Source of the DNA: Elymus sibiricus | Taxonomy: Eukaryota > Streptophyta > Magnoliopsida > Poales > Poaceae | Length of the DNA stretch: 64,000 bases | Assembly (NCBI GenBank): GCA_039707655.1 | Contig: CM077676.1 | Coordinates: 453,706,379 to 453,770,378 of the forward strand | Direction of reading: 5' to 3' | Shown: positions 10,264 through 21,744 of the stretch, in pieces | Position numbering within the stretch: the first letter of the stretch is position 1 | Layout: the number at the start of each line of letters is the position of its first letter | Notes under the pieces: generated by a model | What the model saw: only the letters and a program-made list of their open reading frames with translations | What the model was told of the DNA's origin: nothing | The model's database searches: none | Program-made: the position numbers and the translations under genes

Positions 10264-11106
10264 TCACATAAAAGATAAGAATTGAAGCACAAAGAGAGCA
10301 TCATAAAACATGTGACAAACACATTTAAGTCTAACATACTTCCTATGCATAGGCATCTTATAGGGAAACAAATTATCAAGACAAGCAATATCTAGCATAT
10401 GCAAATAGGAAGAATGAAGCATTAAAAATTTCAGCACAAAGAGAGGTAATTTAGAGACATGAAAATTTCTACAACCATATTTTCGTCTCTCATAATAATT
10501 ACATGTAGGATCATAGTCAAATTCAATAATATAGCTATCATATAAGATTTTATCTTCATGATCCACATGCATAAAAGTTTTATAATCTTCCAAAATAGTG
10601 GGATTAACATCAACTAAAGTCATAACCTCCCCAAACCCACTTTTATCAAAAATTTCATACGATTGAACACTCTCCAAATATGTGGGATTATTTTTACCTA
10701 AAGTTGACACTCTTCCAAACCCACTTTCAATATTATTGTAAACATGTTCTTCATGAGGCTTAAATAAATTTTCAAGATCATAAGGAGCATTATCACCCCA
10801 ATCATGATCATTGCAATAAGTAGTGGACATAACAAAATTATCACCCCCAAGCTTGTAGTTTTGCATATTATTAGCACAATTCACATTAATAGAATTTATA
10901 GTAACATCATTGCAATCATGCTTTTCAATCAAGGAGCTATCATGAATCACTTTATAAATTTCTTCTTCTAACACTTCATCATAATTTTCAGATTCATGAT
11001 TTTCAAGCAAAACTTCATAGAGAAAATCAAGAGCACTCAAATCACTAGCAATTGGTTCATCATAATTGGATTTTTTGAAAAGATTAGCAAGAGGATGAGG
11101 ATCCAT
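10264..11106 (-). CDS. Family-specific ORF of non-autonomous Gypsy-type element 1 (unknown function)
   Basis: An uninterrupted frame runs on the minus strand. The frame is open from an ATG at 11178, but the start MDPHPLANLF at 11106 is preferred because the upstream codons are a hydrophobic run close to the leader. The predicted protein has about 280 residues and is acidic, with repeated short segments (GFGRVSTL..NNPTYLE and GFGEVMTLVDVNPTILE). A Cys/Tyr-rich block (CNYYERRKYGC) is followed by the C-terminal motif MPMHRKYVRLK. None of the Gag zinc knuckle, protease, RT, RNase H or integrase motifs is present. The last ~60 residues resemble the end of the ORF at 44689-45786 (CNNYERG, MPMHRKRVRL). 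It is the only gene of the element and lies directly after the primer binding site and leader, the position usually taken by gag. I do not recognise a function. Confidence 0.6.
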   Translation of the reverse strand: MDPHPLANLFKKSNYDEPIASDLSALDFLYEVLLENHESENYDEVLEEEIYKVIHDSSLIEKHDCNDVTINSINVNCANNMQNYKLGGDNFVMSTTYCNDHDWGDNAPYDLENLFKPHEEHVYNNIESGFGRVSTLGKNNPTYLESVQSYEIFDKSGFGEVMTLVDVNPTILEDYKTFMHVDHEDKILYDSYIIEFDYDPTCNYYERRKYGCRNFHVSKLPLFVLKFLMLHSSYLHMLDIACLDNLFPYKMPMHRKYVRLKCVCHMFYDALFVLQFLSFM

Positions 11107-11307
11107 ATCAATAATTTTTAGCAAGCGAAGATGCAAGCAAATAGAAAGCACATGGCAACACAAGCAAAGATAGCACACAAAATATTTTTGTATTTTTGAT
11201 TTTTTTAGAGAAGTGGAGGGAGATGAAAACGAGAGGCAAAGGCAAATAAAATAAATGCAAGGAGATGAAAGTTTATGCGTAGGTACTTGATAGATGTTGA
11301 TGATGTC

Positions 11308-11325
11308 TCCCCGGCAACGGCGCCA
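11308..11325 (-). promoter_or_regulatory. Primer binding site complementary to tRNA-Asp
   Basis: The minus strand reads TGGCGCCGTTGCCGGGGA, exactly complementary to the 3' end of plant tRNA-Asp including CCA. It lies 11 bases inside the 5' LTR, which ends at 11337, and fixes the minus orientation of the element. Confidence 0.9.
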
Positions 11326-11336
11326 GAAATTCTTCC

Positions 11337-12899
11337 TGCTACTTGTGAGCTGCGTTGGGATTTCCCCGAAGAGGAGGGGATGATGCAGTACAGTAGAGAT
11401 AAGTATTTCCCTCAGTTATGAAACCAAGGTTATCAATCTAGTAGGAGAATCATGCAACAATTCGTTAGCAGCACTTGCACACAAAATAACAAATCCTCGC
11501 ACCCAACGTGAACAAGGGGTTGTCAATCCCTTGACGGTTATTTGCAAGATTAAATTGTATGGTGATAGATAGATAGATCGAACAAAAATACAAGATAAAA
11601 TAAATAAAGTAAAATTGCAGCGAGGTATTTTTGGGATTTTTAATATATGATAAAAGTAGACCCGGGGGCCATAGTTTTCACTAGAGGCTTCTCTCTTGAA
11701 AATAGCATACGGTGGGTAAACAAATTACTGTTGGGCAATTGATAGAAAAGCAAATAATCATGACGATATCCAAGGCAATGATCATGTATATAGGCATCAC
11801 GTCCGAGACAAGTAGACCGACTCCTGCCTGCATCTACTACTATTACTCCACCCATCGACCGCTATCCAGCATGCATCTAGAGTATTAAGTTCATAAAGAA
11901 CGGAGTAACGCCTTAAGCAAGATGACATGATGTAGACAAAGTAAACTCACGCATGAATAAACCCCATCTTTTTACCCTTAATAGCAACGATACATACGTG
12001 TCATGTCCCTTTCTGTCACTGGGATTGAGCACCGCAAGATCGAACCCATTACAAAGCACCTCTCCCATTGCAAGATAAATTAATCTAGTTGGCCAAACCA
12101 AATCAATAGACCGGAGAGAAATACGAAGCTATAACAATCTTGCATAAAAGAGTTCAGAGAAGACTCAAATAATATTCATGGATAATCTGATCATAAACTC
12201 ACAATTCATCGGATCCCAACAAACACACCGCAAAAAGTGATTACATCAGATAGAACTCCAAGAACATCGAGGAGAACATTGTATTGAAGATCAAAAAGAG
12301 AGAAGAAGCCATCTAGCTACTAACTATGGACCATAAGGTCTGTGGTAAACTACTCACGCATCATCGAAAGGGCAGCAAGGTTGATGGAGAGCCCCTCCGT
12401 GATCGAATCCCCCTCCGGCGGAGTGCCGAAAAAGGCCTCCAAATGGGATCTCTCGAGAACAGGAACTTGCGGCGGCAGAAAAAGTATTTCGTGGACTCCC
12501 CTGTTGGTTTCCCGATTTTAGAGTATTTATAGATGTGGAATTAGGTCAAACGGAGCAGAGGTGGGCCCACGAGACACCAGGGCGCGCCACCCCCCCGGGG
12601 CGCGCCCTGGTGGCTTGTGGCCAGCTCCTCTGTCTTCTGGCCCTCTCCCGAAGCTTCTAGTGTCTCTTATGTCCAGAAAAAAATCTCTAAAAAGTTTCGT
12701 GGCATTTGGACTTCGTTTGGTACTGATATTCTGAAAAACAAAAAAAGGCAAAAAATAACAATTGGCACTGGGCACTAAGCTAATAGGTTAGTACCAAAAA
12801 ATGATATATAATTGCTTGTAAGTGTATATAAAACATCCAAGATTGATACTATAATAGTATGGAACAATCAAAAATTATAGATACGTTGGAGACGTATCA
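11337..12899 (-). repeat. 5' LTR of Gypsy-type family 1
   Basis: This is 1563 bp, starting TGATACGTCTCCAACGTATC on the minus strand at 12899 and ending AGCA at 11337. The right flank CGCCT matches the left flank of the 3' LTR. It differs from the other LTR by scattered substitutions and short indels. Confidence 0.94.
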
Positions 12900-12904
12900 C
12901 GCCT

Positions 12905-13138
12905 CCAAGTAGCATTTGAGTCGCTTATATAAGACACCATGCGGCCTCTTGGTTTAGAACCAAATTGTGTGAATTATTGAACTACAGAGTGGATGATTTT
13001 TGTGATCGTCCAGGACATGATTTGTCTACCCTTAGAGAGAGAAATGTTCTAATTTTTAGTGTTAGACTCATGTTTAGATTTTAGTTGTTGCAGCAGAGTT
13101 ATACACCGAAGAAGAAATTAAGTGGCCCACGAATTGTC
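12905..13138. other. Low-copy flank, nothing identified
   Basis: Noncoding sequence that continues the 5496-6216 segment across the Gypsy-type insertion. No gene, TIR or LTR feature is visible. Confidence 0.6.
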
Positions 13139-14640
13139 AGTTTTTTAATCCGCTTTTTTGAAAGATCCAGCATCGCTGGCATTTCATTGATAATAGCAGG
13201 AAGCAACGAAAAACAACAAGGTGGTGAAGGTCCTAGGACCAGAAGATCCGAAGATCAAAGAAAAAGAAAAAACAGCAGCCCTAATAGCTGCGGCACAACA
13301 CTCCATACAATCCATACTAGACAGCACAGCTCCGACTCCGACGGTGAACTACGAAGGAAGCTAGGCAAGGTTGGCGTCACGAAGGATCACCGAACGAACC
13401 ACCAGTCACGCGTCATCGTATACCACCGGCCCCCCACCGCGGCTTCGACTTCACAGCAACAGACAGTCGAGGCACTCCCACGGACACACCGGAGAAGAAG
13501 AGCCGACTACCACAACCAAGGCCACGCCTCCGACATTGCTCACCGCCGTCATCGTTGCCACAGAAGCCACCGTGCACGTCCAGTCGTTGGAAGCACCAAA
13601 GGGATGAAAGTCTTCAAGACGGCGCCCTAAAGAAGGGAACGACGTTGAAGACGACGCCACCGCCCGACCCTGCAGCATGATCTGGGCTTTCACCCGAAGG
13701 ACTTGATCCGGGAGAACTGGCTATGAGATTCCCGATGACGCCTCCAAGAAGGATAGCGACGCCCATAGGCGCCGTCGCCGCTGGCCGGCCAGGCTTTCAC
13801 CCGGGGCAGCCACTCCCACGCAGCAGGCCGAGGTCGACCCGTACCTCCATTGGACCGCGCACCCCCCACACAGCGAGCACGCCCCCACTGTGCAGGGCCA
13901 CCAGCTAGCCTCCCCGACGACGGGCCTGCAGAAGACCAGATCGGGTTCTGCACCCCGCATCCAACCGCAGCCGGAGCATCCCTGCTCCAACAAGCGGCAA
14001 CCGGGCACCACCAGCAGCCGGCAGTGCCCCTCCCAGGCCGCCAGCCACGGATGACCTGGCAGATCCAGCCCCCCCCCCCCCCCCCCCCCGCACTTGGCTG
14101 CCCCCGACGCGCCCGCAGCACCCCACTGCGAGGCCACGCCCGCCGCAGCCCTCGCGTGTCGCCTCGCTCCCTCCAGCGCCGGATCCCGTGCACCCAAGCC
14201 GTCGCCGCGAAACGAGGCCGGATCCGCCGCCGTTCGCTGCATTTCAGGCCACCAGCTTGCCGGATCCACCACACCGCCGCTAAAGGCCCGCGCAGCCCCG
14301 CACTCCAATCCGCCTCGCGCACCGGCGACTGCGCCAGATCCACGCAGCCCCGTGCCGTCACCACGCGCCCGCGCCAGATCCGCGCACGTCTCCTCGCGCC
14401 CGCGCCTATAGCGCGCCATGGCGCAAGAACCTCACGAGCTCGCTGCACTCGCGCCTCGCCTCGCCGAGCTCCAGCCCCCGCCAGATCGAGACGCCCGCGC
14501 CACTCGATCCTGCGCGAAAGGGACCAATGGCCCCGCCGCCGCCGACGCTGCACGGGCTTTGCCCGGCTGCGTGCATCGGCGGCGGCGAGGGGAGCAGCTG
14601 CGGTGGGTGGGCTCCCGGCGGCGGGCTAGGTTTCCTCTCC
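13139..14640 (-). other. GC-rich retroposon-like segment (3' tail on the minus strand)
   Basis: On the minus strand the left end reads TCAATGAAATGCCAGC, then a GCTGGATC-type sequence, then TTTCAAAAAAG. I recall this as a common 3' end of non-LTR or transcript-derived repeats in grasses. Upstream, the minus strand is G/T-rich, with 3'-UTR-like sequence and a very GC-rich part. Long frames exist on both strands over 13690-14640 (287 codons on the minus strand, 259 on the plus). They overlap each other, are Ala/Arg/Pro-rich, and match no domain I know. The element limits and target duplication were not established. Confidence 0.4.
14069..14089. repeat. Homopolymer of 21 C
   Basis: An uninterrupted C-run (G-run on the minus strand) in the GC-rich retroposon-like segment. 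Its exact length is likely to be unreliable in any assembly. Confidence 0.9.
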
Positions 14641-14850
14641 CGAGCCGCCCGCTTTGAACGGTTCCTCCATTGGACATGGTCTTATTAACATAACTAAAGA
14701 CATCGGTGTCACATTCGTCCTCCAATGGAGCCTTTTTACAAGTATAATAAATGGACTGTAGTCAAGTCAATGTTGTTTGTTAATTAATTCGTTCGGTGTC
14801 GTGCGCCCAACGAACGCGTTTACCTCACCTACTCCACATCGCTGGATCTA
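14641..14850. other. Short flank with an inverted repeat
   Basis: CTCCATTGGAC (about 14665) and GTCCTCCAATGGAG (about 14718) form an inverted repeat about 50 bases apart, which could be a small MITE remnant. The last bases run into the LINE target duplication at 14851-14863. No gene is supported. Confidence 0.35.
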
Positions 14851-14864
14851 AAAGGCTGGTGCTG

Positions 14865-16516
14865 TTTTTTTTTTCGAACTGATACTTGTATTACTCAAAC
14901 CCCACCAATGTTACCATCTGATACAGCAAGTTCCAAAGCTCTGGGAGGACCAGATCCTACCCAATTCATAGTTCTACCTTCCTCTCTAGCAAAGGAAGCC
15001 AAACAATCACTAACTTTATTTTGGGGTCTACGAATGTGAGTAATACTAGTCTCCCTAAGACTCATCATCAGCTTGATATGAGATAAGCATAAATTGATCT
15101 ATCGATGTTATTGGACTGCACCAGTTTGACTAGTTCCAAAGAATCAACCTCCAGTTCAATAGGTAGCTCCGTTCTCATAAGGGAAGAGAATAAACCCTCC
15201 ATACACGTGCAAAGTTCTGCTTCCAGGGCATCCCTGCACCTGTACAACGTACGGCACGCTGAGAAGGTGATTGCACCGTTAGAGTCTCTTAACACCATGC
15301 CAGCTCCTGCTTTTCCATCAGAGGCGAAGGAACCATCAGAGTTCAGCTTTACTCTCCCAGCCCTTGGCGGGCACCAAGAAGGAACTTCCTCTATATACAA
15401 AACCGGAGATATTGGGATAGGCACCACAAAAACTGGGGTTTTACCTTTGCTTGGCTGAAGGCTATTTGGTGATTCAAAGACTGAATCGTTCTTTATATCC
15501 TTGAAGGTCTCTAAGTAACTGCACAGGTAGTGTTTTGATACTTCTACAGGTGGCGGAATTTTATCATGGACAATTTCATTCCGAACAAACCAGTTGTGCC
15601 AAAATGTCAACAAGATCGAACTTTTCATCTCACAAGGCACCCGGTCAACCAAATGTAACAACCACTCCCTTCCCGAATTCTGAATCTCATTCAAATTTGG
15701 TAGAGACCAAACGGAGGACATGCAGCGCCACAAATCTCTTGCGAGCGGACAACGGCAAAATGGGTGGAAGTTATCTTCCTCTTCAGTACCACACAACAGG
15801 CATATACCTGTAACTTCCAGGCTTCTCTTACATTTATTTTTCCATGTCGGTAGGGAATCGGTGCACAGCCGCCATGCAAAGTTAATAACAGTAGGAGGAG
15901 CATTACATGCACGCAGCATTTTCCAGTAAGCACGATCACCATCAGGTCTACTGCTTGAACCCACAGCATCTGCCCGGAACGCCTCCTCAAGGGCTAGATT
16001 GTATGCACTTTTGACTGAAAAAGTGCCCAGTTTCCCTGGTCCCCATGCAAGTGTGTCATCTTCCAGCCTTGGAGAAGTTCTGATTTTCAAAATCTCGTCC
16101 ATGTCACAGGGCAAAAAATAGTTATTGAGTATGTCATGTTTCCATGCCCCATTTTCATCAAGCAAGTCTGAAAGGAAACGAATTCTGCATATACCTTGCA
16201 GAGAGATAGGTTTATAAGAGTGTGGTCTGGGTATCCAGTTGTCGCGCCAAACACGCACATTTCTTCCATTCCCAATTCTCCATATCAGTCCTTTCTTCAA
16301 CAAGACCAACCCGTGAGTAATGGCCGTCCACGAAGATGATGCATTGCCTGTAAAGACCGTATCCACCAAGTTTCCGTTCGGATAGTAGCGGGCCTTCAAA
16401 ACCCTAGCACAAAGGCTCTTAGGCTTCTCAATCAGCCGCCAAGCTTGCCTTGCAAGTAATGCTTGGTTGAACATCCGGAAATCTCTGAAACCGGCACCAC
16501 CTTTGCTTTTTTGTTG
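14865..16516 (-). mobile_element. L1-type LINE, 3' segment (piece 3 of 3)
   Basis: This is the 3' part of a minus-strand LINE that ends in a poly(A), seen as T-run 14865-14874. The flank AAAGGCTGGTGCT (14851-14863) matches AAAGGCCTGGTGCT at 53651-53664, next to the LINE 5' end, and serves as the target duplication. The piece encodes the end of ORF2. It is interrupted at 16513-16516 by the Tat-lineage Gypsy element. Across that insertion the ORF2 frame continues exactly from 30592 to 16512. Without insertions the LINE is about 5.75 kb. Confidence 0.9.
14895..16512 (-). pseudogene. LINE ORF2, C-terminal part (zf-RVT and RNase H-like)
   Basis: The frame on the minus strand starts at the insertion boundary with QQKSKGGAGFRDFRMFNQALL, a standard post-RT segment of plant L1 proteins. 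A zf-RVT region follows (FSVKSAYNLA ... NFAWRLCTDSLPTWKNK ... CLLCGTEEED). Next comes an RVT_3-type RNase H domain (KLNSDGSFASDGKAGAGMVL, LEAELCTCMEGL). The frame hits stops just below 15080. The expected C-terminal residues continue in another frame (MMSLRETSITHIRRPQNKVS) down to a stop at 14895-14897, so one frameshift lies near 15075. The ATG at 16528 that opens the longest frame belongs to the inserted LTR and is not a true start. Confidence 0.88.
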
Positions 16517-17090
16517 TGACGAGTGCATATACTAGGGATAGGGTAATAGGCCTGACCTATAGACCCTACCCTAGGACGCCGCACGTCTTATACTGGGCCC
16601 CAGGGCCAGATCAGCAACCAAGATTTCTGCAAACTGACATTCACTCGGAGTTCGATGAACCACTCGGGAGACAAGAGTTCACTCGACCAGCTCATTTCAC
16701 TCGGAGCACCCGAAAGTCACTCGACCAGAGAAGACCAGGAGACTCCAGGAGCGTAACGGTCGGGGCACACGTTCGCCTGAATTAATTGTAATTAATGCGC
16801 CCGTTTCCTGGCGCCCTTAAACCCCCTCTTAACCCCTGGTAATGGCGGCCTTCATGGGAGGGCTGGCATAGACTATATAAGCCACCCCCCAGCTCCATTC
16901 CAAGGGTTCGCAATCTATTTGTAATCATACACTCAAGCAATACAGCTCCAGAGCACCGAGACGTAGGACTATTACCTCCACCGCTGAGGGGCCTGAACTC
17001 GTAAATCCGAGTGTAACACCTGCGCCGTAGCTAGGCTCTGCCCTCTCATCCGTACCCCTACACACTACTGTCAGACTTGCACCCACGACA
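16517..17090 (+). repeat. 5' LTR of the Tat-lineage element
   Basis: Starts TGACGAG and ends CACCCACGACA. It contains a TATA box at 16872-16880 and several CACTCGG/CCGAGTG motifs. It pairs with 30016-30587. Confidence 0.93.
16872..16880 (+). promoter_or_regulatory. TATA box of the Tat-element LTR
   Basis: ACTATATAA lies about 210 bases upstream of the LTR end. The same box is in the 3' LTR at about 30370-30378. The LTR layout supports it as the core promoter of the gag-pol transcript. Confidence 0.6.
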
Positions 17091-17091
17091 G

Positions 17092-17110
17092 TTAGCGCCC
17101 ACTGTGGGGC
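17092..17110 (+). promoter_or_regulatory. Probable primer binding site of the Tat-lineage element
   Basis: TTAGCGCCCACTGTGGGGC follows the 5' LTR by one base, the normal position for a PBS. It resembles the GGCGCCCAC..GTGGGG sites of related grass elements. I do not assign the primer tRNA. Confidence 0.6.
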
Positions 17111-17157
17111 AGGCGTCTAGCGACTTCCGGCGTAGTTGCATTTTTTCCACCATCACC

Positions 17158-19350
17158 ATGGTTTCCGGCGGCGGACTGACTCTGGGCGGCGAGATCCGTT
17201 TCGGCGTCCTCAGCTTCATCACCGACGATTCGGCGTGGCTCCAGGAAGCCCCGCTGGATGTCGAGGCGTTGCCCGTCCGCGGCGCGGCGCACTTCCACGC
17301 GAGTACCTTCGGCGTCCTTCTTCGACAACCGTCGACTCCTTATCAGTCGACTTCTTCGCTCTCCACCAGCCGTCGTCGCAAGCGCACCGGGCGCTCACGG
17401 CTTCAGCGGTGGATCAAGCACGCGGTGGCCTTTCAGGCTGCGGCCCCGCAGATCGCGGCAATCGAGCCTGATGAACCTGTCTTTCACCTGTTCGCCTCCG
17501 TGCATGAGCACTCGGAAAGCTTATCCGAGTGCGAGAGCAACGATCCCGCTGCGGAGGTCCTGATGGCCGATTCCCCGCCCAGTCCGCCTGGGTATGGCCG
17601 CGGCGGCGCGGAGAACGGCAATCCGTCGTGCCCTGATCTTGGCGGTGGCAGGGACCGACATGACGACGAGTACGTCCCCCGACCTCTCACTCGGCAGCTG
17701 AGGGAGGAACAGCAGCGCAGGACCGAGCAGGCCCTCCAGACGCCCATCGTCGGGACGACCCCCGAGGCTCAGGCTTTGGAGGCCGTGCGCCAGGCCAACT
17801 TGGCTGAGCGCAATTATCTGGAAGCGCTCCAGAAGTCACTCGACGATCGCGCCCGCAGGCAGCATCAACCCAGTTCCAGTCGGCGGCAGCGGCAGTTGTT
17901 CTCGAGTGACCAGCAGCAGAGTTTCCAAGTATTCCGCACTCCCGTCCAGAATCTGGCGGCGACCACTCGGATAGCAGATTCCATTGAGCCGTCCCGATCC
18001 GAGGCGGGGGAGGGTCTTCGGCAGAGCCGGGCCCTGCTCAAGGCGGCAGAGGAGCAGAATTCGGAAGTATCCCAGTCGCGCAACCGGATTCACAGCAGAT
18101 CCGTTAGGGCTGACACCGTACAGTCGGCCCACAGCCCAGTGTCTCCAAGGAGAAACAGGCACTCGCCTCTGCGGCAAAACGACCAAGACCGCCACCGAGA
18201 CCAGTACTCGGGGCAGGGTCGCAGTCGGAATACGCCCCCGCGGCATCAGGATGATCGTCACCGCATGCAGTCGCCCCCTCCGCGGGATGGCTCGTACGCG
18301 CCCCGGCCGTACGACGCCAGGCGTCCTTACGGCAACGATCGGAGGGCCAGCCCTCCCCGTCATGGTGACGGTTATCACCAGAGAGAGCCAGTCGACCACC
18401 GAGACCCGCAGTTCAACGCGAGATCCGTTCTCGCTCAGAACCTGGTTAACAGAGGCAGAGCTCTGAGAGAGAACTTGGACAGAGGTCGTCCGAGTGGAAG
18501 TGGAGCATTCATCTCCGGGCCCAAGTGTTTCAGCAGGGCCATCCAAGCCGCTGAGATCCCGCCTAACTTCAGATTGGCGGCTGGAGTAAACAAGTTCACC
18601 GGTGAGTCCAAGCCAGAAACTTGGTTAGAGGATTACCGAGTGGCTGTGCAGATTGGTGGAGGAAATGACTATGTAGTTATGAAACATTTGCCATTGATGC
18701 TTGAAGGGTCCGCCCGCGCCTGGCTCAATCAGCTCGCTCCGGCCAGCATATACTGCTGGGAGGATTTGACCCGAGTGTTCATCAAAACATTCGAGGGCAC
18801 GTGCAAACGCCCGGCTGGATTGTCTGAGCTACAGCATTGAGTGCAGAAACCGAATGAAACATTGAGGGAGTACATCCAGCGGTGGACAACCTTGCATCAC
18901 GTGGTGGAAAACGTCACAGAGCATCAAGCCGTCTGCGCCTTCAAGGCAGGAGTCAGATATCGGGAGCTCATCCTGAAGTTTGGTCGGTCAGGATCTTTGA
19001 CCATGAGCCGAATGATGGAGATTGCCACTCGGTACGCAAACGGAGAAGAAGAAGACCGTCTCCATAACGGCAAAGGGAAAATCAATGAGCCCAACCCCGG
19101 AAACAGTAATCCCAGTTGGAAGCCAAAGCGCAAAGCTGATGGTTCGGTTCAGGCCGAGGCTGCCACACTGGTTGGCCAAGCCAAGAACAAGGGGAAGGCT
19201 AAGGAAAAGTGGATCCCGAAGAAAAAGAAAGATCAGTCGGGCCAAGATGTCCTCGATTTGCCGTGTCACATCCACACCAGAAAGGATGAAGAGGGCAATC
19301 TGATATTGCCCAAGCATACCACTCGACAGTGCAGACTGTTGATTCAGTAG
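17158..19350 (+). pseudogene. gag of the Tat-lineage Gypsy element (two in-frame stops)
   Basis: The chosen start is the ATG at 17158 (MVSGGG), the first in-frame ATG beyond the PBS. The earlier in-frame ATG at 17077 is inside the LTR. The N-terminal half is long and low-complexity, rich in Ser, Arg, Gln and Pro. The core Gag (retrotrans_gag) segment follows around 18540-18900 (FTGESKPETWLEDYRVAV, SARAWLNQLAP, FEGTCKRPAG). Beyond a TGA at 18838-18840, the same frame continues through the rest of Gag (TLREYIQRWTTLHHVVENV) and a lysine-rich region. It ends in a C-H-H-C cluster (PCHIHTRK..HTTRQC) like the zinc-binding motif of Tat Gags. A TAG stands at 19348-19350. Gag would form the retrotransposon particle in the cytoplasm. 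Confidence 0.85.
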
Positions 19351-20226
19351 TTCCGAGAGGGCCCGTCGAGCGAGAAGAGCCCAGAAGACGCTGATGATGG
19401 AGAGAAAGATGAACCTTTTCCCAGTGTCAACGCAACCCTGATGATCTTTGCAGATGTAGAGAGCAGGAGCCGATTGAAAGTTATCAACCGAGAAGTGAAC
19501 ATGGCCATGCCGGCGCCGACAAAGTTTCTGAACTGGTCGAAGACTCCGATCACCTTTGATCAGTCGGACCACCCAGCCTACATTGCCACCCCTGGGCGGC
19601 AGGTGCTGGTGGTCGATCCAGTCGTGGGAGGTGTCCGACTGCGCAAGATCCTCATGGATGGTGGAAGCGGACTGAACATACTGTACGCTGATACTCTGCA
19701 AGCGATGGGCATTCCGATGTCCCGACTCAGTGAGAGCAGCATGCAGTTCCACGGAGTGATCCCCAGCAAGAAAGCAAAGTCACTCGGGCAGATCGCCCTG
19801 GACATGGTCTTTGGAGACGACAAGAACTTCCGGAAGGAAAGGCTGACCTTCGAAGTGGTCGACTTCCGCAGCACCTACCATGCCATCCTTGGTCGGCCGG
19901 CTTACGCACGTTTCATGGCCCGTCCATGTTATGTGTATCTCAAACTGAAAATGCCCGGCCCCAAAGGTGTGATCACAGTCACTGGCAGTCGACAGCGCGC
20001 GGAGGAGTGTTTGCAGCAAGGGTCCAAGATAGCTGATGAGCAGATGGCCATGGTGGAACTGGAGGAGTACAAGAAAAACGCTGATCCGAGTGATCTGCTG
20101 CGCTCCAAGATGCCAGCTGCAGAATCTGCATTTCAGTCGGCCGGTGACACGAAGCCTGTGCACGTCCACCCGGAAGATCCCAACGCTGCTCCCACCAACA
20201 TATCGACAACACTCGACAGCAAATAG
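19351..20226 (+). pseudogene. Aspartic protease region of the Tat-lineage pol
   Basis: This region is in the same frame as gag. The retropepsin-like domain has its active-site motif MDGGSGLNILY at about 19654-19686 and the flap/hydrophobic segment LTFEVVDFRSTYHAILGRPAYA at about 19840-19905. The Asp-Gly-Gly-Ser form of the motif is usual in Tat elements. The region ends at TAG 20224-20226, after which the frame continues directly into the RT linker (EEALIQFLRENWDIFAWKP). Confidence 0.82.
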
Positions 20227-21744
20227 GAAGAAGCGCTCATCCAGTTCCTCCGTGAGAACTGGGACATCTTCGCATGGAAACCATCCGACATGCCGGGTGT
20301 ACCCAGGGAGCTGGCTGAGCACCGTTTGCGAGTTGACCCAAAGGCGAAACATGTGAAGGAGCATCTCCGTCGCTCTGCTACACAGAAGAGGAAGGCCATT
20401 GGCAAAGAAGTTGCTCGGCTCCTGGCGGCCGAGTTCATCCGTGAGGTGTACCACTCTGAGTGGCTCGCCAACGTCATCATGGTCCCTAAGAAGGACAAGT
20501 CTCTCCGAATGTGCATTGATTTCAAGCACATCAATCGGGTCTACCCCAAGGATCATTTCCCGCTCCCCCGCATAGATCAAATCGTAGATTCCACCGCGGG
20601 TTGTGAGCGACTGTCTTTTCTGGATGCGTACTCCGGGTACCACCAGATCCGACTGTATGGGCCAGATGAAATAAAAACAGCCTTTATCACCCCATTCAGG
20701 TGTTTCTGCTATATCACCATGCCATTCGGTCTTAAAAATGCTGGTGCCACTTTCATGCGCATGGTGCAGAAGTGTTTGCATAAACAGATCAGTCGGAACA
20801 TCGAAGCATACATGGATGACATAGTGGTCAAGTCCAGAAAAGGTTCCGACCTACTGGCTGACCTAGCTGAAACTTTCGCAAATTTGCGGAAGTATGATAT
20901 CAAGCTGAATCCAGCAAAGTGCACTTTTGGAGTTCCTAGGGGCAAGTTACTCGGTTTCCTCGTTTCCGAACGAGGGATAGATGCCAATCCTGAGAAGATC
21001 GGGGCGATTGTACGAATGAAATGTCCTGAACGTCTTCATGATGTACAGAAGCTCACGGGTTGTCTCGCAGCTCTGAGCCGATTCATCTCCCGTCTCGGTG
21101 AGAAGGCACTGCCCCTGTACCGATTGATGAAGAAATCTGATTCGTTCGAGTGGACTGCTGAAGCACAAGCAGCGTTTGTTGAGCTCAAAGCCCTGCTTTC
21201 CACCCAGCCGGTGCTTGCCGCTCCGAACAGCAACGAGACGTTGCTCTTGTACATTGCGGCCACTGGTCAAGTTGTCAGCACGGTCCTCACAGTCGAGCGA
21301 GAAGAACAGGGCAAGGCTTATAAAGTTCAGCGCCCAGTCTATTACATATCTAAAGTTCTGACTCCTTCCAAGCAGAGGTATCCTCATTATCAGAAGCTTG
21401 TCTATGGCATCTACCTGACTACGAAGAAAGTAGCCCATTACTTCCAAGAGCACACTGTTTCAGTCATCAGCGACGCCCCGCTGTCTGAGATCATGAAAAA
21501 TCGGGATGCGACTGGTCGAGTGGCGAAGTGGGCTATCGAGCTCCTGCCCCTGGACATCAAGTTTGAGGCAAAAAAGGCGATCAAGTCCCAAGCATTAGCC
21601 GATTTCCTAGTTGAGTGGACTGAACAGCAGCAACCGACTCAGAGTCACCCGGAACACTGGACCATGTTCTTTGACGGTTCCAAGATGCTGAATGGTTCAG
21701 GAGCTGGAGTTGTGTTAGTATCTCCGAAGGGCGATCGTCTCTGA
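20227..21744 (+). pseudogene. Reverse transcriptase and RNase H of the Tat-lineage pol
   Basis: This copies element RNA into DNA. The RT domain begins with the EFIREVYHSEWLANVIMVPK segment and continues through RMCIDFKHIN, LSFLDAYSGYHQI and the catalytic YMDD at 20809-20820. A thumb/connection segment and a Gypsy RNase H domain follow (VYYISKVLTPSKQRYP, AHYFQEHTVSVISDAPL). The region closes with the beginning of the second RNase H (WTMFFDGSKMLNGSGAGVVL). A TGA at 21742-21744 interrupts the frame, and the same frame continues past it. The region is otherwise intact in length. Confidence 0.88.

Larger units (their letters stand above)
6217..12899 (-). mobile_element. Complete non-autonomous LTR retrotransposon, Gypsy-type family 1
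   Basis: The element is bounded by two LTRs and a perfect 5-bp target duplication, CGCCT (6212-6216 and 12900-12904). Read on the minus strand, the order is 5' LTR (12899-11337), a tRNA-Asp-type primer binding site, one ORF of about 280 codons, a long AT-rich noncoding part, a polypurine tract, and the 3' LTR (7785-6217). Total length is 6683 bp. No gag, protease, RT, RNase H or integrase motif is present, so it must be mobilised in trans. The LTR start TGATACGTCTCCAACGTATC is of a kind abundant in Triticeae genomes, in the Sabrina/WHAM/BAGY-2-like Gypsy groups. The exact family name is not claimed. A solo LTR of the same family is at 34977-36538. Confidence 0.92.

Noticed and set aside
13690..14657. 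Overlapping GC-rich frames of 259-287 codons
   Set aside because: Frames occur on both strands and several phases at once, are Ala/Arg/Pro-rich without known motifs, and cross a 21-C run.
16516..16785. Frame in the Tat-lineage LTR, repeated near 29928-30113
   Set aside because: It is LTR sequence present at both ends, with no domain. The ATG at 16528 on the minus strand is likewise LTR-derived and not the start of LINE ORF2.
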